Positions 50,495-59,470 of a DNA stretch of 64,000 nt are shown here, piece by piece. The DNA is taken from assembly GCF_001571105.1 (NCBI RefSeq), contig NZ_BCTD01000006.1, one strand, 5' to 3'. Source of the DNA: Azotobacter vinelandii (GTDB taxonomy: Bacteria > Pseudomonadota > Gammaproteobacteria > Pseudomonadales > Pseudomonadaceae). Position 1 is the first letter of the stretch, and every line of letters begins with the position of its first letter. The position numbers and the translations under genes are program-made. Below the pieces are notes generated by a model that saw only the letters and a program-made list of their open reading frames with translations, made no database searches and was not told the DNA's origin.

Positions 50495-52564
50495 ATGCTT
50501 GCCAGCCGCTACAACGAAGTTCTCGTCGTTTTCTCCCTGATCGTCGCCATCCTCGCCTCCTACACCGCCCTCGACATCGCCGGCCGGGTTTCCACGGCCC
50601 AGCGGGGCGCGCGGCTCGCCTGGCTGGCCGGCGGGGCGCTGGCCATGGGAACGGGTATCTGGTCCATGCACTTCGTCGGCATGCTGGCGTTCAGCCTGCC
50701 GATCGAGCTCGGCTACGACCTGTGGCTGACCAGCGCTTCCCTGCTGATCGCCATCGCCTCGTCGACCTTCGCCCTCTGGCTGGTCTGCCAGCGGGAACTA
50801 CCCTGGCCGCGGCTGGCGATGGGCGCCTCGCTGATGGGAGCCGGCATCGCCGCCATGCACTACACCGGCATGGAGGCCATGCGCATGGTGCCGGGCATCG
50901 TCTACGACCCGGCCTGGTTCGCCCTGTCGATCGTCGTCGCCGTGCTGGCCTCGGGCGCGGCGCTGTGGATCGCCTTCCGCCTGCGCTGGCATTCCACCTG
51001 GGTGGTCTTCAGTCGGGCCGGCGCATCGGTGGCGATGGGCTGCGCCATCGTCGGCATGCACTACACCGGCATGGCCGCCTCGCAGTTCCCGGAGGGCAGC
51101 TACTGCGGGGCGGCCAACAGCGGCATCGACACCGGCTGGCTGTCGATCCTGGTGATCATGGCGGCGCTCAGCGTGATGGCCACCACACTGATCATCTCGG
51201 TGCTGGACTCGCGCCTGGAACAGCGCACCGCGTCGCTGGCCAGCGCGCTCAGCAAGGCCAACAGCGAGCTGATGCAACTGGCGCTATACGACAACCTGAC
51301 CAAGTTGCCCAACCGCATGCTGCTCGCCGACCGCCTGGGTCAGGCGATCGAAAAGGCCCGCCGCGAACACAAGGTGTTCGCCGTACTGTTCATCGACCTG
51401 GACGGCTTCAAGGCGATCAACGACGCCTACGGCCATCACCTCGGCGACCTGCTGCTGGTGGAGGTGACGCAGCGCATTCGCGGTAGCGTGCGCGGCCAGG
51501 ACACCATCGCCCGGCTGGGCGGCGACGAACTCATCCTGTTGACGGAAATCGGCGAACCGACGGACGCGGCGAAGATCGCCGGAAAACTGATCGAAACCAT
51601 CCGCCAGCCCTATTCGATCGAGCATCACGAACTATTCGTCTCCGCCAGCGTCGGCATCGCCGTCTACCCCGACGACGGGCTGGCCCCGCACGAACTGCTG
51701 GTCAACGCCGACGCGGCGATGTACCACGCCAAGGAACAGGGCCGCGACGGCTACTGCTTCTTCGAGAACTCGATGAACGCCAACACCCAGGAGCAGTTGC
51801 GTCTGCTGCAGGACCTGCGCCACGCCCTGGAACGCGACGAGCTGCGCCTGCACTACCAGCCCAAGCTGATCGCCCCCGCCGGACCGATCATCGGGGTCGA
51901 GGCACTGCTGCGCTGGCAGCATCCCGAACGCGGCCTGCTGTCGCCCGACCAATTCCTGCCGCTGGCGGAGAAAACCGGCCTGATCGTGCCGATCGGCAAC
52001 TGGGTGCTCGACGAAGCCTGCGCGCAGATACAGCGCTGGCGCGCGGCGGGCCATACGAGCTGGAACATCGCGGTGAACCTGTCGGCCAGCCAGTTCGCCC
52101 ATGCCAAGCTGATCGACTCGGTGCGCACAGCCCTGCAGCGACATGGCCTGGAAGCGCACAACCTGACCCTCGAAATCACTGAATCCACCGCCATGCGCGA
52201 TGCCGACTCCAGCCTGGCGGTACTCGAACAACTGGCGGCGATGGGGGTTGGCATCTCCATCGACGATTTCGGCACCGGCTACTCCAGCCTGCTCTACCTC
52301 AAGCGCCTGCCGGCCAACGAGCTGAAGATCGACCGCGGCTTCGTCAACGAACTGGGCCAGGGCGGCGACGACGCGGCCATCGTCTCCGCGATCATCGCTC
52401 TGGGCCGGACGCTGGGCCTGAAGATCGTCGCCGAGGGCGTGGAAACCCCCGAGCAGCAGAAACACCTCACCCGGCTCGGCTGCAACCTGCTGCAAGGCTA
52501 TCTGCTCGGGCGGCCGATGCCGGCCGAACAGTTGATCGAGTGCTACGGAGAAACGCCGGCGTAG
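50495..52564 (+). CDS. MHYT-GGDEF-EAL cyclic-di-GMP protein, MucR-like
   Basis: A 689-aa membrane protein starting at 50495 (MLASRYNEVLVVFSLIVAIL). The N-terminal MHYT sensor (about 1-240; seven helices) contains three repeats: MHFVGMLAF, MHYTGMEAM and MHYTGMAAS, a putative copper-linked gas/redox sensor. The GGDEF domain (about 275-435) has LGGDELILL, in which the F of GGDEF is replaced by L. The EAL domain (about 445-680) is intact (GVEALLRWQHPERGLLSPDQ, DDFGTGYSSLLYLKRLPANE). This is the domain order of MucR, which controls alginate in P. aeruginosa; Azotobacter also makes alginate. The GGDEL change leaves cyclase activity uncertain. Confidence 0.9.
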   Translation: MLASRYNEVLVVFSLIVAILASYTALDIAGRVSTAQRGARLAWLAGGALAMGTGIWSMHFVGMLAFSLPIELGYDLWLTSASLLIAIASSTFALWLVCQRELPWPRLAMGASLMGAGIAAMHYTGMEAMRMVPGIVYDPAWFALSIVVAVLASGAALWIAFRLRWHSTWVVFSRAGASVAMGCAIVGMHYTGMAASQFPEGSYCGAANSGIDTGWLSILVIMAALSVMATTLIISVLDSRLEQRTASLASALSKANSELMQLALYDNLTKLPNRMLLADRLGQAIEKARREHKVFAVLFIDLDGFKAINDAYGHHLGDLLLVEVTQRIRGSVRGQDTIARLGGDELILLTEIGEPTDAAKIAGKLIETIRQPYSIEHHELFVSASVGIAVYPDDGLAPHELLVNADAAMYHAKEQGRDGYCFFENSMNANTQEQLRLLQDLRHALERDELRLHYQPKLIAPAGPIIGVEALLRWQHPERGLLSPDQFLPLAEKTGLIVPIGNWVLDEACAQIQRWRAAGHTSWNIAVNLSASQFAHAKLIDSVRTALQRHGLEAHNLTLEITESTAMRDADSSLAVLEQLAAMGVGISIDDFGTGYSSLLYLKRLPANELKIDRGFVNELGQGGDDAAIVSAIIALGRTLGLKIVAEGVETPEQQKHLTRLGCNLLQGYLLGRPMPAEQLIECYGETPA

Positions 52565-52939
52565 CTGGCGCAGGCCTTTCTCCCGTTCCGGCAGTCCCCA
52601 TCGTCGTCTCCGCCCGTCGGGCGCCGCCCGGCAGCACGCTGGCAGGACAGCAGCCGAAGAGACGCGCCGGTCGGCGCCCGCGTGCCGGCCTCGCGGCCTT
52701 GCCGCTGCGCTGCCGCGCCATCCGGTGCGCATGAGCCTGACCGCGAAGGGCTTTTTCGATCCGCCCGCTGCGCTTGCGCCGCTTCGTCCATTCGTCCAAT
52801 CCGCGTTTACAAGCCACAGCTTAGCGCCCTAACGTTGCCACCAAGGTCGATCCCATATCGGGGATGGGGATAATGCGCCAGGGATGCCGCCGCTTCGATC
52901 CGATGCGCGAAATGCGCCTATTACGCGAGGGTAGAAGTT
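52565..52939. other. 375-bp gap with no supported gene
   Basis: GC-rich sequence after the MHYT gene with no conserved ORF or obvious hairpin; it ends in the upstream region of the small gene at 52940 (GGGATGGGGATAATGCGCC). Confidence 0.4.
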
Positions 52940-53119
52940 ATGCAACTGCCGAACATGACCCGGAGCACCGTCCGGGAGTTCGACGGCAAGAGCTATGTGG
53001 TGCTGCGAACCGTCGGCGGCGAACTGCTCCAGGTTTACTCGGTACTGCCGGCCCACGGCCACTGCCGCGCCCACCTGAAGAAACTGCAGCACTTCCCGAA
53101 AGAGTTGGTCGAGCAATGA
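52940..53119 (+). CDS. Small hypothetical protein (59 aa)
   Basis: The 59-aa frame reads MQLPNMTRSTVREFDGKSYV, then VLRTVGGELLQVYSVLPAHG, HCRAHLKKLQHFPKELVEQ. It is preceded by GAGGGTAGAAG (an acceptable ribosome site, 5-9 bases before ATG). Composition looks like a folded soluble protein with beta strands then an amphipathic helix. No family is recognised. The codon use is typical of the genome (GC-rich third positions). Confidence 0.55.
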   Translation: MQLPNMTRSTVREFDGKSYVVLRTVGGELLQVYSVLPAHGHCRAHLKKLQHFPKELVEQ

Positions 53120-53295
53120 ACCGCTCTCCGAGCCCCGACCGCGCGCATTAGCGCCGCACAGCCGCCCGGCCCTGTTCGTCCACGTCCCTGCAGCCCCTCT
53201 TCGCACGACGAAACGGCGGCAAGGCCCAACCATGAGCGACAACCGGCCCGCCCGAGGCGATGGCCTGGCTCACCGATCGAGGAGGAAAAAACGTC

Positions 53296-53478
53296 ATGAA
53301 CAACGTAGTCGACATGGAACGCGCCCGCAAGAAACGCCGTATCAGGGACTGCGTCGCGTACATGGATCGACTGTGCGTGGAGCTGCTGGAAAACCCGGCG
53401 ACCACCCCCAGCGTACGGCAACTGGCGCAGGACATGTTCCGCAAGCGCTTCGGCTTCGATTATTTCGAGTGCGTTTGA
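53296..53478 (+). CDS. Small hypothetical protein (60 aa), helical
   Basis: MNNVVDMERARKKRRIRDCV followed by AYMDRLCVELLENPATTPSV and RQLAQDMFRKRFGFDYFECV. A strong ribosome site (GAGGAGGAAAAAACGTC) precedes the ATG at 53296, which is why I prefer it to the upstream in-frame ATG at 53260. It is basic at the N-terminus and helical. It may be a small regulator; no family is recognised. Confidence 0.6.
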   Translation: MNNVVDMERARKKRRIRDCVAYMDRLCVELLENPATTPSVRQLAQDMFRKRFGFDYFECV

Positions 53479-53632
53479 GACCGTCCCCGGCCAAAGATAC
53501 AGGGACGGACACCGCCCTCCGTTCGCGAGCATCTCAAAACGAAGAGCCATAGACCCTTCCCGATGGGATTGCCGATGGGGAAAACCGGATTGCGCGGTAC
53601 GATCGGCCGCCCCGCGAGACGAATGAAACCGC

Positions 53633-54064
53633 CTATTCGCCGAGCTTCCGTGGTACGACTCGCGAAATCAAACCTATCTCGAGGATCGCCCTGTCGAACT
53701 CCGCCGGGTTCATTTCCCGGAGTCTTTTCATGAGTTGAATGGCATTTTCCGAGATATTTTCCGCATTGACCTGCTTTATCCGCTCGGTCTTGGAATAAAG
53801 CTTTTCAAGTTTCCCCACCGCCTCCCGCAAGTTGGAAAACTCCGGATTTTCCCTGTTCAGACTATAGAGCAGAGCCTCGATGATTATTCCCAACTGCCTG
53901 CCGTAGGAATAGTTCTCGAATATTTCCTTCTCGACCTGCGCAATGCCCGCGCCAGGCTGTATCGCATCGAAAAACCAATTGATGTCGGGATCTATTCTCT
54001 GAGTGACACCACCGCTCAATGGAAAATAAATTCGAGGCATCCAAAACCAGAGCCAGGGAAACAT
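53633..54064 (-). CDS. Hypothetical protein (143 aa)
   Basis: The start at 54064 (MFPWLWFWMPRIYFPLSGGV) follows GAGGTGACAGG. The N-terminal hydrophobic aromatic stretch (residues 1-20) could anchor it in the membrane or act as a signal. The rest is helical (IEALLYSLNRENPEFSNLRE, KLYSKTERIKQVNAENISEN, LREMNPAEFDRAILEIGLIS). It is AT-richer than its neighbours. I do not recognise the family. It is convergent with the small gene at 53296. Confidence 0.65.
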   Translation of the reverse strand: MFPWLWFWMPRIYFPLSGGVTQRIDPDINWFFDAIQPGAGIAQVEKEIFENYSYGRQLGIIIEALLYSLNRENPEFSNLREAVGKLEKLYSKTERIKQVNAENISENAIQLMKRLREMNPAEFDRAILEIGLISRVVPRKLGE

Positions 54065-54368
54065 CCTGTCACCTCTATGAATAACTGCACCCGGGCCAGT
54101 ATATACCACGGCGCCAATCGTCCACTGCGCCAGTGGCACGCCGCCCGGGCCGGGCAGCCGGCGACGCATTCGACGTGAACGCCCCAAGGAGGAATCCGTC
54201 CCACGTACACCCATAATGGACAGGGAAACGGCCCGGTCGGGCAAGGCGCTCCCCCCGGCGAGTCCCCACTCGCCCACCCGCCCGCAGAAAAGAGGCCAGA
54301 ATGAAATCCATCCGGCCAGCCGGTTCGCTGCTTCGGGGACCATGGGCCGATGCCAGGGAGAAACGCCA

Positions 54369-55334
54369 ATGAATGCAGCCCCGTTCGACTCCACCACGAT
54401 GCTGGCGCTGTTCCTCGTGACAACGCTGCTGGCCCTGGCCCTCTACAACCGCTACCGGACCCGCCGGGCCGAACGCGAACATCCGCCGAGCGGGCGCTTC
54501 GTCACGGTGGACGGGGTACGCCTGCACTACCTCGACCAGGGCCGGGGATCGCCGGTCGTGCTGCTGCACGGCAATGCCGTGACCGCCGAGGACTATGTGC
54601 TGAGCGGGGTGTTCGAACGGGCCGCCAAGGTCCATCGGGTCCTCGCCTTCGACCGTCCCGGCTACGGCTACAGCGAGCGCCCGCTCGGCACCCTGTGGAC
54701 CGCGAGCCGGCAGGCCGAACTGCTGCACCGGGCGCTCCGGCAGCTCGGCGTCGAGCGCCCGGTGATCGTCGGCCACTCCTGGGGAACGCTCGTCGCACTG
54801 AAGATGGCCCTCGACCACCCGGACGACGTGGCCGGCCTGGTGCTGCTCGGCGGCTACTACGCGGCGACCGTCCGCCTCGATGTACTGGCGGCGGCCCCGC
54901 CGGCGATTCCCCTGCTCGGCGGCGCCCTGCGCCACACCCTGACGCCGATCCTCAACGGCTCCCTGCTGCAGTTGACTTTCAAGGTCATGTTCGCCCCGCT
55001 GCCCGTCCCGGAACGCTTCAGGCGCGAATTTCCCCATCAGTTCCCGCTGCGGCCCCTGCAGATCCGCGCCGAATCCCAGGATGCCGTGACCCTGATCCCA
55101 GCCGTGATAACGATGCGCCAGCGCTATTCCGAGCTGCGCCTGCCGACCGTGATCATGGCCGGCACCCGGGATCTGGTGGTCGACGAGCGGCACGCCGACT
55201 GGCTCCACCGGCGGCTGCCGGGCAGCCACCTGCAACTGATCCCGGAGGCCGGCCACATGCTGCACTACGCCGCGCCGGGCCAGGTGGTCGCGGCCATCGA
55301 GCGCGTCGCGGCCGAAGCACCGATGCCCCACTAA
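54369..55334 (+). CDS. Alpha/beta hydrolase with N-terminal membrane helix
   Basis: A 321-aa protein starting at 54369 (MNAAPFDSTTMLALFLVTTL). One N-terminal helix (about 10-27, LALFLVTTLLALALYNRY) anchors it, then the hydrolase domain (about 45-315): VVLLHGNAVTAEDY (oxyanion), nucleophile elbow VIVGHSWGTLVAL (Ser about 138), acid in GTRDLVVDERH and His in PEAGHMLHYAAPG. The substrate is unknown. The nearest downstream genes are the triplicated membrane proteins, 131 bp away on the same strand. No terminator is evident. Confidence 0.87.
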   Translation: MNAAPFDSTTMLALFLVTTLLALALYNRYRTRRAEREHPPSGRFVTVDGVRLHYLDQGRGSPVVLLHGNAVTAEDYVLSGVFERAAKVHRVLAFDRPGYGYSERPLGTLWTASRQAELLHRALRQLGVERPVIVGHSWGTLVALKMALDHPDDVAGLVLLGGYYAATVRLDVLAAAPPAIPLLGGALRHTLTPILNGSLLQLTFKVMFAPLPVPERFRREFPHQFPLRPLQIRAESQDAVTLIPAVITMRQRYSELRLPTVIMAGTRDLVVDERHADWLHRRLPGSHLQLIPEAGHMLHYAAPGQVVAAIERVAAEAPMPH

Positions 55335-55465
55335 TTATCGGAGGCTCTCGATCGTGAATGTCGTATGTCGCGGTGGCCACGTCGCCACAGAGGACGCTCC
55401 GTGTGGCACGCTCACGAACGGGCGGGACAGATATCGACGAAATACGGACACGGAAAGGCCATTCA

Positions 55466-56005
55466 ATGTCAAACCATCAGGACAACACCGGCATCGGCGC
55501 CTCATTCGCCAGCGGCTGGCAGCGAGAAAAGACCTGGATACTTCTATTCCTGGCAACCGTCGCATTGCTCACTTTTAGTTTCATATTAGAGTCACTCATA
55601 TATAAAACATACAAAGGTACAATAGGGAACATATTCGAAGAAAATTGGAAAATCCTGGTCTGGAGCCCCGTCCTTGGTGCACTCTGGGCACCCATCATCA
55701 TATACCTGTACAGACGCTGGAGAAAAAACAGTATTCGCTACAGCTATTGGATAGTGCTCATACTTGGCTTGCTAAGCCATCTAATACTTACTCTAATAAT
55801 TTCCTCGTGCAGCGTGATATTATCGTTCCTCACCCTGGAAGGCTTCGATCGCTCCAACCCTTATGATTATATTTATGCCTTTTCCGAGTGCATGTTTCTC
55901 TATACCATGATAGCATTCCACAATCTGATAAACTTCTTCATCTCGATACCCTTGGCGTTCAAGCTTTTCTGGTCGAACGATAAATCATACCCCCAAACCA
56001 GTTGA
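55466..56005 (+). CDS. Four-helix membrane protein, copy A of a tandem triplication
   Basis: A 179-aa protein with four predicted membrane helices (about 22-45, 62-83, 92-118, 150-175). It begins MSNHQDNTGIGASFASGWQR and ends NFFISIPLAFKLFWSNDKSY. It is one of three adjacent paralogues with starts exactly 637 bp apart (55466, 56103, 56740). The ribosome site GGAAAGG lies in the repeated leader. The coding region is AT-rich for this genome. I recognise no family. It may be an orphan integral membrane protein; its partner could be the adjacent hydrolase (inference). Confidence 0.7.
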   Translation: MSNHQDNTGIGASFASGWQREKTWILLFLATVALLTFSFILESLIYKTYKGTIGNIFEENWKILVWSPVLGALWAPIIIYLYRRWRKNSIRYSYWIVLILGLLSHLILTLIISSCSVILSFLTLEGFDRSNPYDYIYAFSECMFLYTMIAFHNLINFFISIPLAFKLFWSNDKSYPQTS

Positions 56006-56102
56006 CCGAAAGCCTCGGCGAAAGGAATGTCAATCGGAAAGAATGAATTCCAGCCCTTGAGTCAGAACTCCTGACAAAACTCAACCATGGAAAGGCCATT
56101 CA

Positions 56103-56642
56103 ATGCCCAACCATCAGGACACCACCGGCATCGGCGCCTCATCCGCCAGCGGCTGGCAGCGAAAAAAGACCTGGGCACTCTTGTTCTTGGCAACCGTCGC
56201 ATTGCTCATTTTTGGCTTTCTATTAGAGGTATTTATATACACTACATACAAAGGCACAACAGGGAACATACTTGAAGAAAAATGGAAAATTCTGGCCGGA
56301 ACTCCTGCCTTTGGCGCACTCTGGGCATTCATCGTCATATACCTGCACAGGCGCTGGAGAAAAAACAGTATTCGCTACAGCTACTGGATAGCTCTCATAC
56401 TTGGATTTCTCAGTTACCTGATATTTACTCTAACAATTTCTTCAGTCGAGTTAATATTGTCGATTTTGAATCTGGAAAATTTCGACCGTACAAATCCTTA
56501 CGACCACATTCATGCATTCTTCGAATGTATATTTCTATATACCCTGATAGCACTCCACAACCTGATAAATTTCTTCATCTCGATACCCTTGGCGTTCAAA
56601 CTTTTCTGGTCGAGCGATAAATCATACCCCCAAACCAGTTGA
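56103..56642 (+). CDS. Four-helix membrane protein, copy B of a tandem triplication
   Basis: A 179-aa paralogue of the gene at 55466, the closest to copy A. It starts MPNHQDTTGIGASSASGWQR, has the same four-helix layout and the same C-terminal NFFISIPLAFKLFWSSDKSY. Differences cluster in the loop after helix 1 (TTYKGTTGNILEEKWKILAG) and in helix 3 (SVELILSILNLENFDRTNPY). AT-rich codon use, as in copy A. The function is unknown. Confidence 0.7.
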   Translation: MPNHQDTTGIGASSASGWQRKKTWALLFLATVALLIFGFLLEVFIYTTYKGTTGNILEEKWKILAGTPAFGALWAFIVIYLHRRWRKNSIRYSYWIALILGFLSYLIFTLTISSVELILSILNLENFDRTNPYDHIHAFFECIFLYTLIALHNLINFFISIPLAFKLFWSSDKSYPQTS

Positions 56643-56739
56643 CCGCAAGCCTCGGCGAAAGGAATGTCAATCGGAAAGAATGAATTCCAGCCCTTGAGTC
56701 AGGGCTCCTGACAAAATTCAACCATGGAAAGGCCATTCA

Positions 56740-57273
56740 ATGTCCAACCATCAGGATACCAGCGGCATCGGCGCCTCATCCACCAGCGGCTGGCAGCGAA
56801 AAAAGACCTGGATACTTCTATTCCTGGCAACCGTCGTATTGCTCAGCCTCGGGTTTCTGGCGCAGGCTTTCGTACATGCCCTATATAAAGGCGAGTTGGA
56901 GCCCCTGTTCGAAGATAAATGGAAATTTCTGGTCTATCCTCTCGCTTTCGACGCATCCTGGGCAGTCGTCATCCTATATCTATACAAACGCTGGAGGGCG
57001 AGCGGCGATCGCTACAGCTATTGGATGGCTCTCCCACTGGGCCTGCTCGGCTATTCGATGCTCAGCCTGATATTTTCCTCACTCGACTTGATAGTATCGA
57101 CCCCCGCCCTGATCGAGTCCGGCCGGACAAGCCCCGGCTATTATGTCTACGCGCTTTTCCAGAGCATGCTTCTCCTCAGCCTGCTGGCGCTGCAAAACCT
57201 GGCGAACTTTTTCATTTCGATACCCCTGGCATTCAAGCTCTTCTGGTCGCACGATAAAACCCGGGACCGCTAG
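56740..57273 (+). CDS. Four-helix membrane protein, copy C of a tandem triplication
   Basis: A 177-aa paralogue, more diverged in the middle than copies A and B. It starts MSNHQDTSGIGASSTSGWQR and ends NFFISIPLAFKLFWSHDKTR, but the central part is GC-richer and different (LYKGELEPLFEDKWKFLVYP, YKRWRASGDRYSYWMALPLG, ALIESGRTSPGYYVYALFQS). This copy looks closest to typical chromosome composition and could be the original, with A and B derived from a different allele. The gene is convergent with the binding-protein gene at 57310. Confidence 0.7.
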   Translation: MSNHQDTSGIGASSTSGWQRKKTWILLFLATVVLLSLGFLAQAFVHALYKGELEPLFEDKWKFLVYPLAFDASWAVVILYLYKRWRASGDRYSYWMALPLGLLGYSMLSLIFSSLDLIVSTPALIESGRTSPGYYVYALFQSMLLLSLLALQNLANFFISIPLAFKLFWSHDKTRDR

Positions 57274-57309
57274 GATCGTCCCGCTCCTCGTACGAGCCTC
57301 CCGTCCGCC

Positions 57310-58350
57310 TCAGGGCTCGGTCGCGGGGGGACGGTCCGGCGGTGACGAAGATCCGGACAGATACAGGTAGACCACCCGGTCGTCGATGAGCAGGTCCTTC
57401 GGAACCGTCTTGCCCTGCGCCAGACGCTTGAGCATCCAGTAGCTCTGGCGGCCCATCTCGCGGCTATCGATGTCCAGGTAGGCCTGCACCAGCCCCTCGT
57501 CGAGCAATTCGAGCTGGGCCGCATCCGGCTCGTTGGTGGTCATGATGATGACCGGGTGGGAAACATGCTCGCCGAGTTCGCCCAGCCGCTGGCGGAAGGT
57601 CGCGGCCTGGAGGGACGGCCAGGCGGCGATGCTGATGACGACATCGACCGAGTTGCCGTCCAGGAGGGTGGCGAGCTGGAGCAGCGCGGTCTGCTGATCG
57701 TCGGAGGAATAGAGCGGACAGCGGTTCAGTTCGCGCCAGCCGTTCTCTCCGTCCAGCCGGTCTCCATCGCGGGCGGCGCCGAGCTGCCGGCGAATGCCCT
57801 GGAGACGCTCCTGGAGATTGGTGTCCTGCAGGTTGCCACTCAGTATGCACAACCTCCCGCCTTGCGGCCTGAAGTGCTGGGCGAGCCTGGCCAGCCGCCG
57901 GCCGAAGAGCTGGTTGTCCAGGCCGACGTAGCCGAGACGCAGGTGCCGTTCCGCGGGTCCCAGGTCCGAATCGAAGGTGATGAGGGGCGTCCGGCTCGCC
58001 CGTTTCAGGGCATGATCGGCCAGCCACTGCGAATGGGTCACGGACAGCGCGATGCCGTCCAGCCCCATGTCGAGGGCCTGCTCCAGGGCCTGATTCTGCC
58101 GGCGGAAATGCGTCGGACCCGCCGCGCCCAGCAACAGACAGGTGTCGCCTTGGGCACGGGCGGCTTCCGCACAGCCTTCGCCGGCCTGGATGAAGAACGG
58201 ATGGTCGACCCGCTTGGCGACCAGGGCGAAGCGCAGGGGCTCGGCATCGGCGCCGGAGGCGAGCAGTGCCCCGAAAAGCGGGCCCGCCAGGGAAAGGAAG
58301 CGGGGGTATGGCCGTTCTTTCAAGGTGAATCCCTTGCCTTGCCGTTCCAT
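57310..58350 (-). CDS. Periplasmic substrate-binding protein (peripla_BP_4/ribose-binding type), orphan
   Basis: A 346-aa protein. The start at 58350 (MERQGKGFTLKERPYPRFLS) gives a long signal peptide cleaved around GADA (about 36). The mature domain begins RFALVAKRVDHPFFIQAGEG, matching sugar-type binding proteins (group with LacI-like cores), then GLDGIALSVTHSQWLADHAL, LITFDSDLG, YVGLDNQLFGRRLARLAQHF and QAYLDIDSREMGRQSYWMLK. There is no permease or ATPase gene nearby, so it may feed a sensor or chemoreceptor instead of an ABC transporter. It precedes the sugar-acid cluster but runs away from it. Confidence 0.8.
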   Translation of the reverse strand: MERQGKGFTLKERPYPRFLSLAGPLFGALLASGADAEPLRFALVAKRVDHPFFIQAGEGCAEAARAQGDTCLLLGAAGPTHFRRQNQALEQALDMGLDGIALSVTHSQWLADHALKRASRTPLITFDSDLGPAERHLRLGYVGLDNQLFGRRLARLAQHFRPQGGRLCILSGNLQDTNLQERLQGIRRQLGAARDGDRLDGENGWRELNRCPLYSSDDQQTALLQLATLLDGNSVDVVISIAAWPSLQAATFRQRLGELGEHVSHPVIIMTTNEPDAAQLELLDEGLVQAYLDIDSREMGRQSYWMLKRLAQGKTVPKDLLIDDRVVYLYLSGSSSPPDRPPATEP

Positions 58351-58495
58351 CGAGCCGAACGGAGCTATCCGGATAGGGCGAACCGATGTTGTCCACCGAT
58401 GCGCGGAGCGGGGACGAGCCTGATTATAAGACCGCGCCATGCTGCAATTTCGCGACCCGCGCCCTCGTCGGACGGCATGGCGTCCTGGACGAAGG

Positions 58496-59218
58496 CTATA
58501 GCGGAAAATCCTCGCCCAGCACCGCGCTCAGCGCGGCGCGCGCGTCCTCCAGTTGAACCAGCGAAGCATGTCGCGCGCCCAGGGTGTCGCGGTTCTGGAT
58601 AGCGGTGAGGATCGCCTTGTGCCGCGGCAGGGCCAGTTCGTGGAGGTTGGGCCGCCGGTTGGAATGGGTCATCGACTCGCGCAGGGCCAGCGAGAACATA
58701 TTGCACAGGTGCGCCAGCAGCTCGTTATGGGTGGCCTCGGCGATGCGGCTGTGAAAGTCCAGGTCGGGCTCCAGGAAACTCTCCGGGCTCTTGGCCGCCT
58801 CCATGCGCGCATAGGCCTCGGCGATGGCTTCGAGATCCTCGGGGGTGGCGTTGACCGCGGCCAGCGCGGCCGAAGCCGGCTCGATGATGCAGCGCACGCT
58901 GGACAGCTTGTCGAAGAACTCGCCCTGCGGGCTGCTCTGCATCAGCCAGTGCAGCACGTCCGGGTCGAGCAGGTGCCAGTCACAGCGCGGCCGCACCACG
59001 CTGCCGACGCGCGGCTTGGACTGGACCAGTCCCTTGGCCACCAGCACCCGGGTCGCCTCGCGCAGCACCGTGCGGCTGACATCGTAGTCCTCGCAGAGCT
59101 GCGCCTCGGCAGGCAGCCGCTCCTCGGGCTTGAGACGGCCGGAGACGATCAGGCGACCGAGTTCGTGCACGATGCGGGCGTGCTGGCTCTTGCGGGGTTT
59201 GGGCTGGCGGTAGTCCAT
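58496..59218 (-). CDS. GntR/FadR-family transcriptional regulator
   Basis: A 240-aa regulator with an N-terminal winged HTH (about 10-80; HELGRLIVSGRLKPEERLPA, LCEDYDVSRTVLREATRVLV) and a C-terminal FCD all-helical ligand/metal domain (about 100-235; FLEPDLDFHSRIAEATHNEL, LRESMTHSNRRPNLHELALP with metal-binding His/Asp). It should bind sugar acids and control the adjacent dehydratase and divergent transporter through the paired TAGTAATACTA operators at 61229 and 61304. It lies 252 bp downstream of the dehydratase stop, same strand. Confidence 0.9.
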   Translation of the reverse strand: MDYRQPKPRKSQHARIVHELGRLIVSGRLKPEERLPAEAQLCEDYDVSRTVLREATRVLVAKGLVQSKPRVGSVVRPRCDWHLLDPDVLHWLMQSSPQGEFFDKLSSVRCIIEPASAALAAVNATPEDLEAIAEAYARMEAAKSPESFLEPDLDFHSRIAEATHNELLAHLCNMFSLALRESMTHSNRRPNLHELALPRHKAILTAIQNRDTLGARHASLVQLEDARAALSAVLGEDFPL

Positions 59219-59470
59219 CGGTCTGCGGCGGTTCCGGGGAAGCCCGGCATAGTAGCACCGACCGCGGGTGGTTCAGAGGGCCGGCGCGAACCGATGGCGG
59301 GCTGGGGCCCCGCAGCCACTCCTTATCGGGGTCTTGCTCCGGGGGAGGCGGTCGATGGCGCTTCGGTGGGAGCGGACTCATTCGCGATACTTCCGGTTTC
59401 GCGCTTCATCGCGGATAAATCCGCTCCTCTCCTACCCGGCGGCAGCCGAAGCCCCGGAAAGGGCTTGATC

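Larger units (their letters stand above)
55466..57273 (+). repeat. Tandem triplication with a 637-bp unit
   Basis: The gene plus its trailing spacer is repeated in the same direction. The spacers 56006-56102 and 56643-56739 are nearly identical (for example GAATGTCAATCGGAAAGAAT and CCATGGAAAGGCCATTCA, differing at about 4 of 97 bases). The coding copies share their N- and C-terminal ends but differ in the middle. Confidence 0.9.
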
